Shown: positions 1 to 11,800 of the stretch, piece after piece
Numbering within the stretch: position 1 is the first letter of the stretch
How the letters are laid out: each line of letters opens with the position of its first letter
Assembly (NCBI RefSeq): GCF_011074885.1
Contig: NC_054684.1
Span: 521,001-585,000 of the forward strand
Reading direction: 5' to 3'
Origin: Brettanomyces bruxellensis
Taxonomy: Eukaryota; Ascomycota; Pichiomycetes; Pichiales; Pichiaceae
DNA: 64,000 nt
Made by a program: the position numbers and the translations under genes
The notes under the pieces: model-generated
Told to the model about the DNA's origin: nothing
What the model saw: only the letters and a program-made list of their open reading frames with translations
Databases searched by the model: none

Positions 1-379
1 ACCTAGCTGTTCCATCAATCATTATTGCACTTATATAACTTTATATTTCAATTATAAGTTAATTAAATTTGAATTTATACATGCCTGCACTTTATTATTC
101 TCAATTTTCAAGGTATATTCATATATGTGGATATCTTTAATGGAAGAATTCTGGGTTGTGCTACCATCGTTTTTGAAGAAAATTTGTACTCTCCAAAAAT
201 TCCTCGGAGATGAGCTGAGAAGAGAAGCGAAATTTGTGATCAGGTCTGATTCTTTCATTATTATTTTTTTCCCCTTCGAACAACAAAAAAAAAACACACC
301 CTACAAAGGTCATTTGCATCACTTTTCATGGCTCATTACCAGTAATTAAGGATCATTAATTCTTTTGCTTTGTTGATTC

Positions 380-1702
380 ATGTTTTGGTTGGATCAGAGG
401 CGTCACTTGTGGTTAAAACCACGACAGATCATAGGGGTATTTCACAAGTTTAACTTAGCAGTGTCAAACAATTATTTGGAGAATAACGTAAGATATCATT
501 CAAATGCTGCCAGCTATAACTCCTCTTCATTCAGAAATGGGTTATTGAAAAGTATTCCTGAAGCTTCTGACACAGACACATCTACTGAACCCATAAGATA
601 TAATGTTATAGGTGATTCATTTAACATTTTGAATGTTAAAGTTCCGAGGTCGGCGATATTTAATATTAGATCGGATACCAATAGACAATATCTCATAAGT
701 AGTACCGGGGAAATTAACAAAATGAAGGTTGATAAATTTATAATAAACCAGAATGAAGGTTCAAGAAAAACAATTGAATATCAAAGCTGCATCAACAACT
801 CAGGCCCAATGTCTCTTCTACTTGGCTTGAACTCACAACACGCTAATTTCTCTGTATTGACTGCAAGTGATCAAAAGCGATGGATGATAAGACAGGATGA
901 ATTAAGCGTGTGGCAAGATGATGCGGTAGAAATACATTCTGTGCGGTTTCTATCCAAGTTTGTTCAAGTTTCTGGTAAGGGTAAATTTGCGATTTCGTCT
1001 CCAGGAAAAATAATTGAAATTCAGCTTGCCAAAGATGAAAACATATTTTTAAATCCGCGTGCCATTGTGGGATATACAAATGTTGTAGGGAACGCAAAAC
1101 TAGGCAATGAAATAGAGAACGCAGCAAGCGAGCTTATATCAGGATTACATAGCATTGCGAGTGTCAAACTTTCACAAACCAGAAAAGTTGATACGTACTT
1201 GAAGAATACGCAAAATGCTTTTAGAACAAGCACAAAATTCGGGGAAAAGGCAATACAGAAGGTTATAAGCCTTTGGAAAGAAAACGTTACTTCAAAGATT
1301 AAACATGAAAGGAACATCAGCTTAATTTCAGAAAAGAAGACAGAAGGACAAAAAAACGATGTAAGGATGAAAACCGAAAGTATTAATCGACAAAATACAA
1401 AGAAGAGATCCAGTGTCATAGAAACAGAAAAAAGCAGTAAAGCGGATTGGATGAGAACTTTGCGTACAATTTGGTGGAAAACGAGAAACTTCTTACACGC
1501 ATTTGGAAGTGTGGCATGGCAGACCTTAAGTAATTTATTTCGTGTAGTGCAGAACTCCATAATTGTCTTCTTCACTGGTTACCATGGGAATTATTTGGTA
1601 CGTATGAAGGGGCCAAAGACAATATTGGTTCATGATGCGATAAATATCAGGAGCCGGATTATGACAAAATCTGAACTAAAGAGGCTAAAATCCAGAAAAT
1701 AA
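380..1702 (+). CDS. AIM24: Aim24-like mitochondrial inner-membrane protein
   Basis: Intronless 440-residue protein. The first ~45 residues are rich in Arg, His, Lys and Asn with few acids, as in a mitochondrial presequence. The middle (about 75-270) fits the TRAP-like beta fold of the Aim24/DUF124 family. The C-terminus has the family hallmark VRMKGPKTILVHDA (about 411-424), which corresponds to the MKIKGPRTILIQT stretch of Saccharomyces Aim24. Aim24 supports cristae organisation and the MICOS complex in the inner membrane. About 120 residues of charged, Lys-rich sequence (about 270-390) separate the conserved core from the C-terminal motif, so the protein is somewhat longer than the S. cerevisiae form. 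The start is the first ATG of the open frame. The family assignment is fairly secure; detailed function is inferred. Confidence 0.8.
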   Translation: MFWLDQRRHLWLKPRQIIGVFHKFNLAVSNNYLENNVRYHSNAASYNSSSFRNGLLKSIPEASDTDTSTEPIRYNVIGDSFNILNVKVPRSAIFNIRSDTNRQYLISSTGEINKMKVDKFIINQNEGSRKTIEYQSCINNSGPMSLLLGLNSQHANFSVLTASDQKRWMIRQDELSVWQDDAVEIHSVRFLSKFVQVSGKGKFAISSPGKIIEIQLAKDENIFLNPRAIVGYTNVVGNAKLGNEIENAASELISGLHSIASVKLSQTRKVDTYLKNTQNAFRTSTKFGEKAIQKVISLWKENVTSKIKHERNISLISEKKTEGQKNDVRMKTESINRQNTKKRSSVIETEKSSKADWMRTLRTIWWKTRNFLHAFGSVAWQTLSNLFRVVQNSIIVFFTGYHGNYLVRMKGPKTILVHDAINIRSRIMTKSELKRLKSRK

Positions 1703-2330
1703 AGCACACAGAGAAAGAAACCAAAATATGAATAGGTGGAGTACTTCGCATTAGGATACAAAAAATTCCAGGTTTATTTATTTATTGACTTTTATAGTAA
1801 AAATATAATTAGCCGTAGAGCTAGTATTATTGACAAACACTAAAACCGATCGATGCGAGTGGATGCAATAATATAGAGCTATAAAAGGGGTTGCAGCATC
1901 GTTTCAATTGAATTCAATAATAAAAAATATGTGGAATGCTGGAATGTAAGTATCAAGAGGTTTGGTTGCCAAGCCAGGGGTAAAAAAAAAAGTCAATCAA
2001 CCCACACTATCAAATTTCAATTGATGGAATTTCATGATTTCAATTCAAGATGTACAATCGAATTAATATCTAGTTTCGGATACAGGGTTGGGGGTTTGCA
2101 TATAAACTGAAAAACACAATGGAATTGCCGATGCAATGAGATGTAAGGGGACATCGAAACTAAGAAACAGAGATGCAGAGTGGTAACGTGTTAAAACAAA
2201 AGAAACCGAGAACAAGAACAAAAAAATTTTCAATTCGAGACTTTAAAACACGGAGGAAAATAAAGTAAATAACGGAGGAAAGCGGATGTAAGAAGAGTCA
2301 CATACTTGCTATGAATATTCATCATGCTAA
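1703..2330. other. Intergenic, promoter-like; possible short first exon
   Basis: No long reading frame. A TATA box (TATAAAAG, 1880-1887) lies 49 bp upstream of an ATG at 1929. After 17 coding bases this ATG runs into a consensus yeast 5' splice site (GTAAGT, 1946-1951). This may be the promoter and first exon of a spliced plus-strand gene whose further exons I could not join in frame. Otherwise the stretch is AT-rich with A-runs. Confidence 0.2.
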
Positions 2331-2690
2331 TTACACTGGAATGACTTGTGTAAACACAAGGTAGAAAGCTACACCCACAATAACAACATCAATGAAGTAC
2401 AAAGTAGTAATCCCTTCTGCAACGCTTTTTCTGCGATACAAATAAAAACTAGTTGCGTCTAAATTTCTAGGACCTTTGTGCATGATGACAGTGAACTGAA
2501 GGTGGAGTGGCGTTATGTTTGTATTCATAGTGTATGGACTACCTAAATGTAGTTGCAAGGATGTTGGATGTGGTACATATAATGTAATCGATCGTGTTGA
2601 GATTGTATGAATAATAGGCGACGTTATTTTTTTTGGGATACTCACATAACTCTGAGCCGAGAACAGCACTACTTCTTTCGTACTTCGCAT
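2331..2690 (-). CDS. Hypothetical 119-residue protein with C-terminal membrane segment
   Basis: Open frame that I do not recognise. The last ~25 residues (ITTLYFIDVVIVGVAFYLVF, about 94-113, followed by a short polar tail) form one hydrophobic helix, as in a tail-anchored or single-pass membrane protein. The rest is Thr/Ser/His-rich without known motifs. It lies between AIM24 and the C2H2 regulator in a stretch otherwise lacking genes. It may be the C-terminal part of a spliced gene, or chance. Confidence is low. Confidence 0.3.
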   Translation of the reverse strand: MRSTKEVVLFSAQSYVSIPKKITSPIIHTISTRSITLYVPHPTSLQLHLGSPYTMNTNITPLHLQFTVIMHKGPRNLDATSFYLYRRKSVAEGITTLYFIDVVIVGVAFYLVFTQVIPV

Positions 2691-3214
2691 GACGAGAAAT
2701 GTATTAATAGATTAGTATTGAAACATCAAAATGTGCCGTTTGCATCATTGAAAACTTCGGAGTCGAATACTGTGCATTATTCCTTACACATCTCCCTATT
2801 TCCTGTGTGGTATTTCATAAAGGCAAAGGTATCAATTTTATTTCATTACTACCTTCGTACTGCATCTGGTGTCTTACCTCCAATGTCTAATGCGGGTGAG
2901 TAATGAATATAACAAGCAATTTTTATTTTCTGCGAACACGAACAATTTATCCTATTGCAGAATAAAGCATATGCACATACACCTAACGTTGCTTTATACC
3001 AATTTATTTCATCTTCGGTTTAACGGAATACTATGTTCCTACATTTAGATTCAAGGTTCAGTCGACAGTTTGCGGCCAAAAATTGTCGCTATATTGAAAA
3101 TAATTTAACGCTGATGAGAATGAATACAAGAATAAAAGAAAACTAACCTAAAAACATAACCATTGTCAACGTACATGACTTTCTCTTATCATCTGAAATA
3201 CCCAATTCTTTCAG

Positions 3215-3376
3215 CAACTGGAAATAGCCATTAAAGCTGGTGGCACATTTGCTGAAATTGAAGAAATTATATGTGATTTAATTGTTCCGAGCTCAATCAG
3301 TGTTACCTTGTATCAAAATATGACGAGTCAGATTTTATCACACAATATCGACTCAATACACAAAAATAAAATATAA
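3215..3376 (+). CDS. Possible last exon of a spliced gene
   Basis: Directly after a good 3' splice site (TTCTTTCAG ending at 3214), with a branch-site-like ACTAAC at 3142-3147, the sequence is open for 53 codons up to TAA at 3374-3376. The predicted peptide starts QLEIAIKAGGTFAEIEEI and looks like folded protein rather than random translation. It ends 44 bp before the convergent C2H2 gene. I could not find an upstream exon that joins in phase, and I do not recognise the protein. The exon call is an inference from splice signals and peptide composition. Confidence 0.28.
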   Translation, partial: QLEIAIKAGGTFAEIEEIICDLIVPSSISVTLYQNMTSQILSHNIDSIHKNKI

Positions 3377-3420
3377 AGAAAAAGGGTAACAGAAGAAAGG
3401 GGAAAAGGGATGGAGAACAT

Positions 3421-4362
3421 TCAAACTCTCCAAAATCGAGGATAACGAGGTGTACATTTAGGTGTGGACACTAGCCTGAATGCTGGAGTTGGTGATGGGG
3501 GCAATGCTCCGGGAAGGTAATTATAACCCATGTTATACCTGAGATTTGTATTAGGTGGACATCCCACAGAATTTGGGGGTGTTATTATTTGTGTTGCAGG
3601 TGCAACATTAGTAGGAGAAACCGGAGGTGGATATCCAACAACGGGTCCTATTGGATTGAACCTGGTTGGAGCACAGCAGTAATTATCGGACGCCGGAGTT
3701 GGTATACCGGTTGGAATCCACCTATAGTTTGAACTGACTGAGGGTGGCATAAGACCAGGATGATAAGAACATATGGGAGCTTGTGGCAAGGCTATCTGAA
3801 GTTGTGGTCTTGGATCAAATGGTGGCAATCTATTATACAGTTGATTCGCAATGTATGTATTTCCATCAATTGGAGATTGCATTCGTTCTTGCTCTTGATT
3901 TATTCGTCTTATTTCTAGTCTTCTTCTTAGTTCTTTAAACTCCGAAGGAAGTCTTTTCCTTCCATGCTTTTTTCTTAATATATGGCAGTTAAGGTGGCCC
4001 AAAGTACCATAGGCCTTGTTGCAATTTGGATAATTGCACATATAGAAACGTTCTACCTCATAATACTTCTTTCTTCTTCTTTTCTTTTTCCCTAAGGATG
4101 AGAATTTGATGTGCTCTGATGACACCGATGTAATTTTTGATGATTTGGGTTTCATATGGTAAGAATTAATTTGGTCACTCTCGATGGATCCACTGTTGCT
4201 AGATCTCAAGCTGATATCGCTACGTTCATCTGAATTTTGCTTTTCTAATGCTCTTTCATAACTCTGATTGCTTCGTGGTATTGAAACATCCTTCAATTTA
4301 GAAGGATGTTGCTTGGTCAAAGAAGGATAGCTCACTACGGAGCTTATTAAAGAATTAGACAT
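3421..4362 (-). CDS. Con7-like C2H2 zinc-finger transcription factor
   Basis: Protein of 313 residues. A basic stretch (GKKKRRRKKYYEVER, 91-105), a likely nuclear localisation signal, is followed by one C2H2 finger with ligands C109, C114, H127 and H133. The motif YPNCNKAYGTLGHLNCH, followed by HGRKRLPSEFKELRRR, is the signature of the fungal Con7-type single-finger family, where it reads NHLNAHV...HG.KR.P.EFKE.R. The N-terminal 90 residues are Ser/Asn-rich. The C-terminal half (about 175-313) is rich in Pro, Asn and Tyr and could be an activation region. In filamentous fungi Con7 controls morphogenesis and cell-wall genes. The target set here is unknown, though three wall-protein genes lie in the window. 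Confident as a DNA-binding regulator, moderately so for the subfamily. Confidence 0.75.
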   Translation of the reverse strand: MSNSLISSVVSYPSLTKQHPSKLKDVSIPRSNQSYERALEKQNSDERSDISLRSSNSGSIESDQINSYHMKPKSSKITSVSSEHIKFSSLGKKKRRRKKYYEVERFYMCNYPNCNKAYGTLGHLNCHILRKKHGRKRLPSEFKELRRRLEIRRINQEQERMQSPIDGNTYIANQLYNRLPPFDPRPQLQIALPQAPICSYHPGLMPPSVSSNYRWIPTGIPTPASDNYCCAPTRFNPIGPVVGYPPPVSPTNVAPATQIITPPNSVGCPPNTNLRYNMGYNYLPGALPPSPTPAFRLVSTPKCTPRYPRFWRV

Positions 4363-6456
4363 ATGCTCCTCTTCTATGTTTTATCAACGAGCTTGTGAAT
4401 ATTTATAATAATTGAAAGTCGAGTAATTAGGATGGAAACTTATACTAGAAAGGTGGAAACAACATCTAGACAGGAAGAAAATGAAAGTGAATAATTACAG
4501 AGGTTTTGAACCGAAGTTTTAGAAAATGACCAAAAAGAAGGAAAATGGAGGTAATCGTCAAACATAACTTTTTTTTTTAAAGTTCCATCATGCATAAGGA
4601 ACACGGGCTGTGAGTGATATTGAGTCAAGAAATTTAGACAATACGGAGATTGTAAATGCGGCATATTTGAGAAAACACAGTTTCTATTCAAGACAAGAAA
4701 AAAACAAATAGGCTGGAAAGGTCTTTCTTTTTTTAAGTCGACCTGCACCATTGTCTAATTCTAATGAAAAGAACAATTGGGAAATAAAAAATAGTAAAAC
4801 GTATTTTAAGGGCCTGTACAAAATCAATCGATTTAAATAAATATGTTAAGCAAGGACTCTATTCGTTGAGAAAGCAAATATTTAAGGAATGTTGAGACTT
4901 GTAAAAAAAAAAAAGAGAGAGAGAGATACATTAAAAGAGGTATATACTCATATATGCATTTCACCTTTGAGGATCGACAACACAAGTTTTGAGCCTGCAT
5001 ATGATAATCTTTACGGCAAAATTGCTTCTTTTCACATTTGTCTTGAACTTTTTTTTTTGACAATAACCACACTACAAGGGGAAACAAAGTAGGTCAAGAA
5101 TAATCATACTCCTGAAGCCTTCAAAGAATATTTATGGTTACCAGGAGTTCCAATGAAATATATTGCTGCACGATAGATATTTGAACACTGAACAATGCCA
5201 CCTAAATAAAATTATTTTTCGAAGAAGTAAGAATTTCTGGACAGAAATATATGTGTGTATGGAAAAATTCTGATATTTCTAAATCTTAGTTTGGAAATGC
5301 TAAGATAATAGAGAAACACGATTATACAAAATAAGATTTGCGAACCCAATTTGGGCAGTGATCCGATTTGAGCGGCAGTGCAGCATGCTTATGCACCTCT
5401 GCGTCACACACACAAAAAATGAATATTCCACGACTTGCACAATATTTACATTAAGCAATTTTTTTATTTTTCCTTCACCTGGAACTTGCTAACGTGTAAC
5501 ACAATACATAATTTCGAAACAAAGGACTTTCGATTGCTCTCAGAAGGGGCTTTACCAAATATGGCACTTGACATATGGCAGACACAATCGTTGATGACTG
5601 ATTCTCTAAGGCTCACAAAATTCCCAATAAAAGTGAGGTACAGCAATTTCTTTTTCAGTACCGCGTTCCCCATCTCCTCCCTCTACGTCCATGTGTTCGT
5701 ATTGTTTTGATGCATAGGGATACATCGCCTTCCAAATTTGAAAAATACAGTAAACACAGCGTAAATATCAATTAAATAAGGTTGTGCGCAATGAATAACA
5801 ACTTACCAATGATTCCGACAGGCTTATTAGAGTTCCTTAAAATTCCTATTGTACGGATTTTCGGTTCGAAGAAGGCGCTGCCGAATAGTTGCTCACTATT
5901 CAATTAAATGAAGAACCTATTTCAGAGCATGAAAATGCCTCTTTTTGAAAGGTTTAGAGTACAAAGGGGGCTTTTATTGTTGATATCATATTCTTTGAAA
6001 GCTGTGAACTTTGCAGTTTAGGAAATATCGATTGCTTCATTCGTTCATATAAGTGTATTCAACAGCTTTTCATCTTACAAAAAGGATAAACTTCATTGAA
6101 GTGCTTTGAGTATATACAAAAGTAAAGATCTGCAAATCTGAAGAGTAACAAAGATCAGCAGTTATTGATTTACGACCGTGCTTTTGCAAAAACAATGCTA
6201 CATAAGATTGAATAGTGCAACCATTACCTCCATAAAAAGTTTCTTTTCTTCATGAGTAATCGTTACTGGAAAGGCTCCTTTGACAATAACAATAAATATT
6301 TCGATAAAGAAACAAATAAACATGTTTACACTTGTATACCTACCAATATATAAAGCTGTAATTACCCTGAAGTAGATGCAAGAAGAAACAGTTTCTTGAC
6401 TTTTGGTTTTGATTTTCTTTTTTATTCAGACAAAATTAAACACCTTCATTACCAAG
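4363..6456. other. Long intergenic region upstream of the 6.5-kb wall-protein gene
   Basis: About 2.1 kb without a convincing gene; the small open frames here (up to 103 codons) lack motifs and overlap on both strands. It holds the C2H2 promoter on one side and the wall-protein promoter on the other. A TCGTTCAT sequence at about 6043-6050 resembles the yeast AR1 hypoxia element at 7 of 8 bases. On the minus strand between about 5600 and 5880 there are two short open stretches near a GTAAGT splice-like site, but they do not join in frame. Confidence 0.4.
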
Positions 6457-8829
6457 ATGATTTTTTCAAACGTTGTTAGAGTTTTGGCCATAACTTCCCT
6501 TTGCACAAAGGGTATGGCTGCTCCATATCCAGTAGCAAAAGGTGTAAAAGTTTACGAACGTGAGGCTGCACCAATTGCAGATCCAGAGCCGGTTGCTTTT
6601 ACCTACAATGAAGAATTGCTAAAGAGAGACGGTCTTGCTAGTGCAATCAGTGCTCTTCTTACTGATGCTGTGAGCACAGTAGCCAATGGATTGCTTGGTA
6701 CTCTTAACACATTGGTTCAAGGGCTAGTTAGTGATTTGACAAGCTGTGATGGTGTTCTTAATGATTTAGGTGCTGTTCTTGATGGTATCCTTACCGATGC
6801 TGGTGAAGGTGCTGACTCATCTGTTCAGGATGTTGTTACCCTTATTCAAAATCTTGTTGATGCCATCATTTCAGGTGCTTCCAGTGCAAATATTCTTACC
6901 GATTTATCTAATCTTCTAAGTGGAATTGTCTCAGCAGTTGGAACTGGTGGTGATGACGTTCTAACCACAGTGGGAAATCTTCTTGCAGAATTGGTTGAAA
7001 GTTTAACAACTGCCAAAGGTCAATGTTCTTCTACCGCCGCTGTTACCCTTACTGATGTTTGCGGAAATGCCATATCTTCTAGCTCTAGTACTTCTACTAA
7101 TTTCGATGCAGAGGGCATTCTTGGAGATGTTGCCGAGATCATTAACGATGCAATCTCTTCTTTGACTTCAAGCACAGGCTCTGGAATACTTGGAGACGTT
7201 CTTGATTTGATTACAGAACTTATTGACGACTTGACTGACTGTGATGGTGTTTTGAATGATCTTGCTACTGATATCCAAAGCATTCTTTCAGAAGCAGGCT
7301 CCTCAGGAGATGATGTTCTTAGCGAAATTGCTAGTTTGCTTGGAGACCTCGTGACAGATATTCTTACCTCTGCCACTTCCCTTAATATATTAACTGACTT
7401 GAGTAACTTGGTCGGAAAAATCTTGAGTTCAGTTGGATCGTCAAGTAGTGACGTTCTTAGTGACATCGGTGATTTGCTTGAAAGTATTTTGAATACGCTT
7501 GCCAATGGTAGTGCATCTTGCTCATCAGAATCTTCTGCAAAGTCATCATCTTTATGTACCAGCTCAACAAACTCTCTTTCCAGCGCAAGCTCTAGCTCTG
7601 TGACTTCCTCCAGCTCTTCTGCCTCTACATCTTCTTCAAACTCCTCTGCTGAAACCACATCTGTCTCAAGCTTGACTGAATCTTCATCTGGTTCGAGCTC
7701 GACTGAGTCTACATCTGGTTTGAGCTCCGTTAGCGGTTCAACCGAAACATCATCTGCTACTGGTTCTAGCTCAGTTACTGAGTCAAGTGGATCAGCAAGT
7801 TCTACCGGCTCTAGCACTATAAGCGGATCGAGCACCGCATCGGGATCTGTCAGTGGATCGAGTATTACATCAGGTTCAGTTAGTGGATCAAGCACTGCCT
7901 CAAGTTCAGTTAGTGGATCAAGCACTGCCTCAAGTTCAGTTAGTGGATCAAGTATTACATCAGGTTCAGTTAGTGGATCAAGTACTGCATCAGGTTCAGT
8001 CAGTGGCTCTAACTCATTGACAGCTGCCACTGGTTCTTTAACCAAAACAAATGAAAGTGGTAACGAAACAAAGACATCATCAGGTGCAAATGCTAGTGCC
8101 TCAGGTAATGGATCTGGTTCTAGTGGATCAGGATCTAATTCAGGAAACGGTTCTAAGAATGGCTCGGGAATCGAATCAGGAAATGGATCGGGTTCAGGTT
8201 CAGGCTCAGGTGCTAACGGTAAGAATGTTGAAACAACTGTCATTACTGTTACATCATGCTCCGATCATGTCTGCACTAAGACTCCTGTTACTACTGGCGT
8301 TTACTCTTACACTACAACCGAAAATGGTGTTGAAACCGTTTACACAACCTACTGCCCATTGACCTCTGAAGAGACTAAAGCAACTGTTTCTGCTTATCCA
8401 GAAGAGACTACTGTCATTACTGTCACCTCATGCTCTGATAATGTCTGCACTAAAATCCCTGTTACTACAGGTGTCTACTCTTACACAACAACCGAAAATG
8501 GTGCAGAGACCGTTTACACAACTTACTGCCCATTGACTGCCGAGGAGAATGAAGCAAGTGTTTCTGCTTCCCCAGAAACTTTAGCCTCAGTTTCATCATC
8601 CGCAGCTACTCAAATTGCCGCAGGCTCTGTTAGTGAGTACACAGGTGCATCTTCTTCGGCTCAATTGATTAAATCCTCAGCTTCATCTGTTGCTGCAGTC
8701 TCGACTTTGGCCTCATCAGCCGCTACAATTCAGCCTTCTGGCTCTGTTAGTGAGTACGAAGGAGCTGGCTCATCTATTCAATACGGAAGTCAGCTACTCT
8801 TAACATTGCTTGCTGTTTTCTTGTTATGA
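6457..8829 (+). CDS. GPI-anchored Ser/Thr-rich cell-wall protein with tandem helical N-terminal modules
   Basis: The start at 6457 is preferred over the upstream in-frame ATG at 6403 because it puts a signal peptide at the N-terminus (hydrophobic to about residue 22, then APYPVAKG). A Lys-Arg pair near residue 56 is a candidate Kex2 site. Two homologous helical modules of about 150 residues follow (about 60-195 and 215-355). Each carries a CDGVLNDL motif and an NILTDLSNL motif. Next come a Ser/Thr-rich stalk, about six 10-residue repeats of the [10 protein letters not shown] type, a Gly/Asn/Ser linker, and two copies of the [27 protein letters not shown] domain common in fungal adhesins. The end is a hydrophobic GPI signal after SEYEGAGSS. 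It probably becomes covalently attached to wall glucan. The helical modules are not a domain I can name. Surface adhesion or wall structure is inferred. Confidence 0.85.
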   Translation: MIFSNVVRVLAITSLCTKGMAAPYPVAKGVKVYEREAAPIADPEPVAFTYNEELLKRDGLASAISALLTDAVSTVANGLLGTLNTLVQGLVSDLTSCDGVLNDLGAVLDGILTDAGEGADSSVQDVVTLIQNLVDAIISGASSANILTDLSNLLSGIVSAVGTGGDDVLTTVGNLLAELVESLTTAKGQCSSTAAVTLTDVCGNAISSSSSTSTNFDAEGILGDVAEIINDAISSLTSSTGSGILGDVLDLITELIDDLTDCDGVLNDLATDIQSILSEAGSSGDDVLSEIASLLGDLVTDILTSATSLNILTDLSNLVGKILSSVGSSSSDVLSDIGDLLESILNTLANGSASCSSESSAKSSSLCTSSTNSLSSASSSSVTSSSSSASTSSSNSSAETTSVSSLTESSSGSSSTESTSGLSSVSGSTETSSATGSSSVTESSGSASSTGSSTISGSSTASGSVSGSSITSGSVSGSSTASSSVSGSSTASSSVSGSSITSGSVSGSSTASGSVSGSNSLTAATGSLTKTNESGNETKTSSGANASASGNGSGSSGSGSNSGNGSKNGSGIESGNGSGSGSGSGANGKNVETTVITVTSCSDHVCTKTPVTTGVYSYTTTENGVETVYTTYCPLTSEETKATVSAYPEETTVITVTSCSDNVCTKIPVTTGVYSYTTTENGAETVYTTYCPLTAEENEASVSASPETLASVSSSAATQIAAGSVSEYTGASSSAQLIKSSASSVAAVSTLASSAATIQPSGSVSEYEGAGSSIQYGSQLLLTLLAVFLL
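7845..8010 (+). repeat. 30-bp coding tandem repeats in the wall-protein stalk
   Basis: About five to six units encode [10 protein letters not shown] or [10 protein letters not shown] variants. Neighbouring units are nearly identical at the DNA level (for example the two GCACTGCCTCAAGTTCAGTT units around 7890-7950), which points to recent slippage or unequal exchange. Unit number is likely to vary between strains. Confidence 0.8.
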
Positions 8830-11800
8830 GTATATTGATTCAGTTCTGGCTTGTTTGACTTCGGATAGCTAGACATTATTAGTATTACTGGTTTCGGTAG
8901 TAAATTTGTTTTTAGACTTTATTGATATCTAAGAGGTACAGTGCTTTGATTCTAGTGCCTCAACTTCAAGAAATTAAATTCCGAATTTCAGAAAGTGAAT
9001 AAGATGTAGAGAATAATGTATTTGTACTCTGGATCGGTAATTCTAAAAATAATACTTTTAGACAGAAGATAAGGTTCAATTTATGTGTGCCTGAAAATCC
9101 GTAATTCTTTTTGTTCGACCGTTTAGTAACGTTCACAATTATCGTCACAGAGAACAAAAATACGATATATATGAAGGACGGAGCTGCATAAATTTGTAAT
9201 CGAGAACAATCATCTAGATGTGAAATAATAGTCGGGCCTAAAGCAAAAAACATTACGTATTGGTTATACATTGAAATAGTGAGCACATGCTGCATATTTT
9301 TTTTTTTGGGAAAAATATTACGCGTATTGATTGATCTAACCACAAAATTAAATGATTAGGATCATACACTGCTAGTGACTCCTTCCGAGATGATGTAACA
9401 GGTAATTTTGAGTTGGCCAAAGTTACAAGTCATTATACATGGAGTAAATTTTTCCATACTAAAATGAAATGTTGATGAAGTAAATATAAGTCCATTCGAC
9501 TGAAGAACTCCCAACTTCCATGCGTCCTAATTCTTAGTGCAAAAATACTCAGCAGCAACGCAGTTATTACTCTAGAATATTTTTTATACCGTATGCAAGT
9601 TTCACTGCTTCTTGGAGAAAAACGTTCACATCCGTTTGCTCAAATAAATGAGTAGTACTTAATAACCTATTGTATTCGCATTTATTATGTTCGTAGTGTG
9701 CGTATTCTGTTTTCCGCCCTTCGGTAATCACAATTTTTTACACGTTTTTTTTTTTTCATATTTCTTCTATATGCTACTTTACTTTATCTTTTATTGCCAT
9801 TGTGTTCAGAGATCGATTTTCCGCATTCTTTTTAAGCATTCCTCTTAACTTTAAAACTTTAAAAGTTGTGAGATTCCTTGTCTAAGGCACTACCCCCAGA
9901 ATCAATTAACAAATTCCTCATCCAATCTGTTATTTCCGGCTCTTTTCTCACCTTTCGTACCTTAGTGCTTGCACTATCTTGCTATGGAAACAATGTCCGA
10001 TTATTAAACGATGCGACCTGAATTATTATTCAATTTATTCATTTCTGTAAAATTTTGTGTGTAAGGAATAGGTAGTATACCGAAAATAAGGTTCCCAACT
10101 GGATGGTACATTCGTGCGGCTGATCAGAAAATAATGCAATATGGAAATGAAAAACGAAGTGTTCGCGCAAGGGAAATGGGATGAATACTCTTTATATCTC
10201 GCAATATGTAAATATTGGCAAGAATAATAACCGATAACCATGGAAACATAAATCTGTTCTATGCCATGACTTCTCCGTAGCTCTATGACATTAACCTAGA
10301 TTTTGTGACGCGAATACAGTTTCTAACAAAGGATATACAACAGTTAAACTAAATCACATTCAATGATTAAGAAAAAAAACTTTAGGAATACTAATGTATT
10401 TCTTTAGCTAGGACAAAACAGGCCATATTTGTCAGCTGAACAGAAAAAAATATTAGATCGGTCGATAATACTAAGCACGGAATCCGCCTTTTCTTGAGCT
10501 GCAAATTACTCTTTTTGCAATACCAACACAAATGATTTTCCTATTTGGAAAATAATACTTTGGGCTAGGATCTAAAGCCCTAAAGCCGATTCTAAAACTT
10601 AGTATCATTACCAGGGTAAGATACTATAGCAAAAATCAGGCCCCAACTTTAAGCAATTTGTTTCAAAACTTCATAGTCATGAAACATATTCTTATTGAAA
10701 AAAAAAAAAACACATTTAACTAATTATTGTTTTATCGGTTGTACTAATTGATACCGAAAGTTCGATTTGGCTCGCGGAGAGAAATAGTAATTCACAAAGC
10801 TTCTTTATATTCCTGATTTAATCATCCTTTCTCGTATTTAAAGAGGTGGCGAAATGCAATATTTTATAAGGATAACGCCTGCAGGATTCCTTTAAATATT
10901 TTAATAAAGTAAAAGCGAAGGGACGAGATTGAAGATACAAGATGAACACTTTCAGGAAAAATAAACAAGAACAATCTAGCCAAAATTCTTCAAAAGAATG
11001 ATGGCTATTTGTTTAAAAACAGAATAAACTGCATGTACTTTTTAACGTAAGTAAAGAAGGCTAAAACAACAATCTTGAGTAAAACTGCTTTATTTCTAGA
11101 AAATTTAAAGAAATTTCTGGTTTCAAAAAAACTACGCAATGGGAAATGAACGTGAAAGGTCAAGAATCAAAGTAAGGAAAACTGAAAATTCAACATACAT
11201 ATATTTTTTTAGGTGTGGCGCCAACTACGTTATAAGATTCAAGAAGAGGGTGCAAAAAAGGAGGAGTGAAATGTTATGAGACGGAGAAATACACATGCTT
11301 GGATACCTGTAATCCTATTTATAGAGCTTTCTTAGGTATAAAGGAAGGCAGAGTAAGCAGTTTTTGGGTACGGCTTGACGAGTATATTACAAATTTTTCT
11401 TGTACTCGTTCTTACAACTAATCATAGGTAAGACGAAAGAGTGCGCGAGGATAAATTTATAGCTTTGCGAAACTCCACCCACATACGGATTTTCAAGATA
11501 TTTTGTAACAGGATACTTTTCTTGGCCTATTAGCATCTTCTGATGTAAAAAAAGCTAGTTGTAAAATATGAATGATGAATTCTCAAAAATTGATTAAATC
11601 ATCTGACAAGGTTTGATACTATTTACCGCGTAATATTTATGGTTTATTGGAACAGGTTATTACACTATTGTTAAAGTATACAGTTGAATGAATATTCAAG
11701 CACTCAAAAAACAGATGACGCTGGATCGAAAAACATCGTGTTTGGTCCGGCTATAATAGGGACACCTTTCTGTTTTTCAGAAATAAAAAAGGCTTGTATT

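Noticed and set aside
1021..1575. 184-codon minus-strand frame inside AIM24
   Set aside because: Fully overlaps a gene with a recognised family motif; its translation is Phe/Leu-rich without a domain.
5600..5880. Two-exon minus-strand gene around a GTAAGT site at about 5805
   Set aside because: Each piece is open for only 30-40 codons, which is not unusual by chance, and the two do not join in the same phase through any visible acceptor.
7020..8243. 407-codon minus-strand frame opposite the first wall protein
   Set aside because: Complement of Ser/Thr/Gly codons gives an acidic, Pro/Glu/Asp/Leu-rich translation typical of shadow frames.
8966..9343. 125-codon minus-strand frame downstream of the first wall protein
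   Set aside because: Low-complexity hydrophobic/Ser translation, no motif, and an AT-rich region where frames of this length occur by chance.
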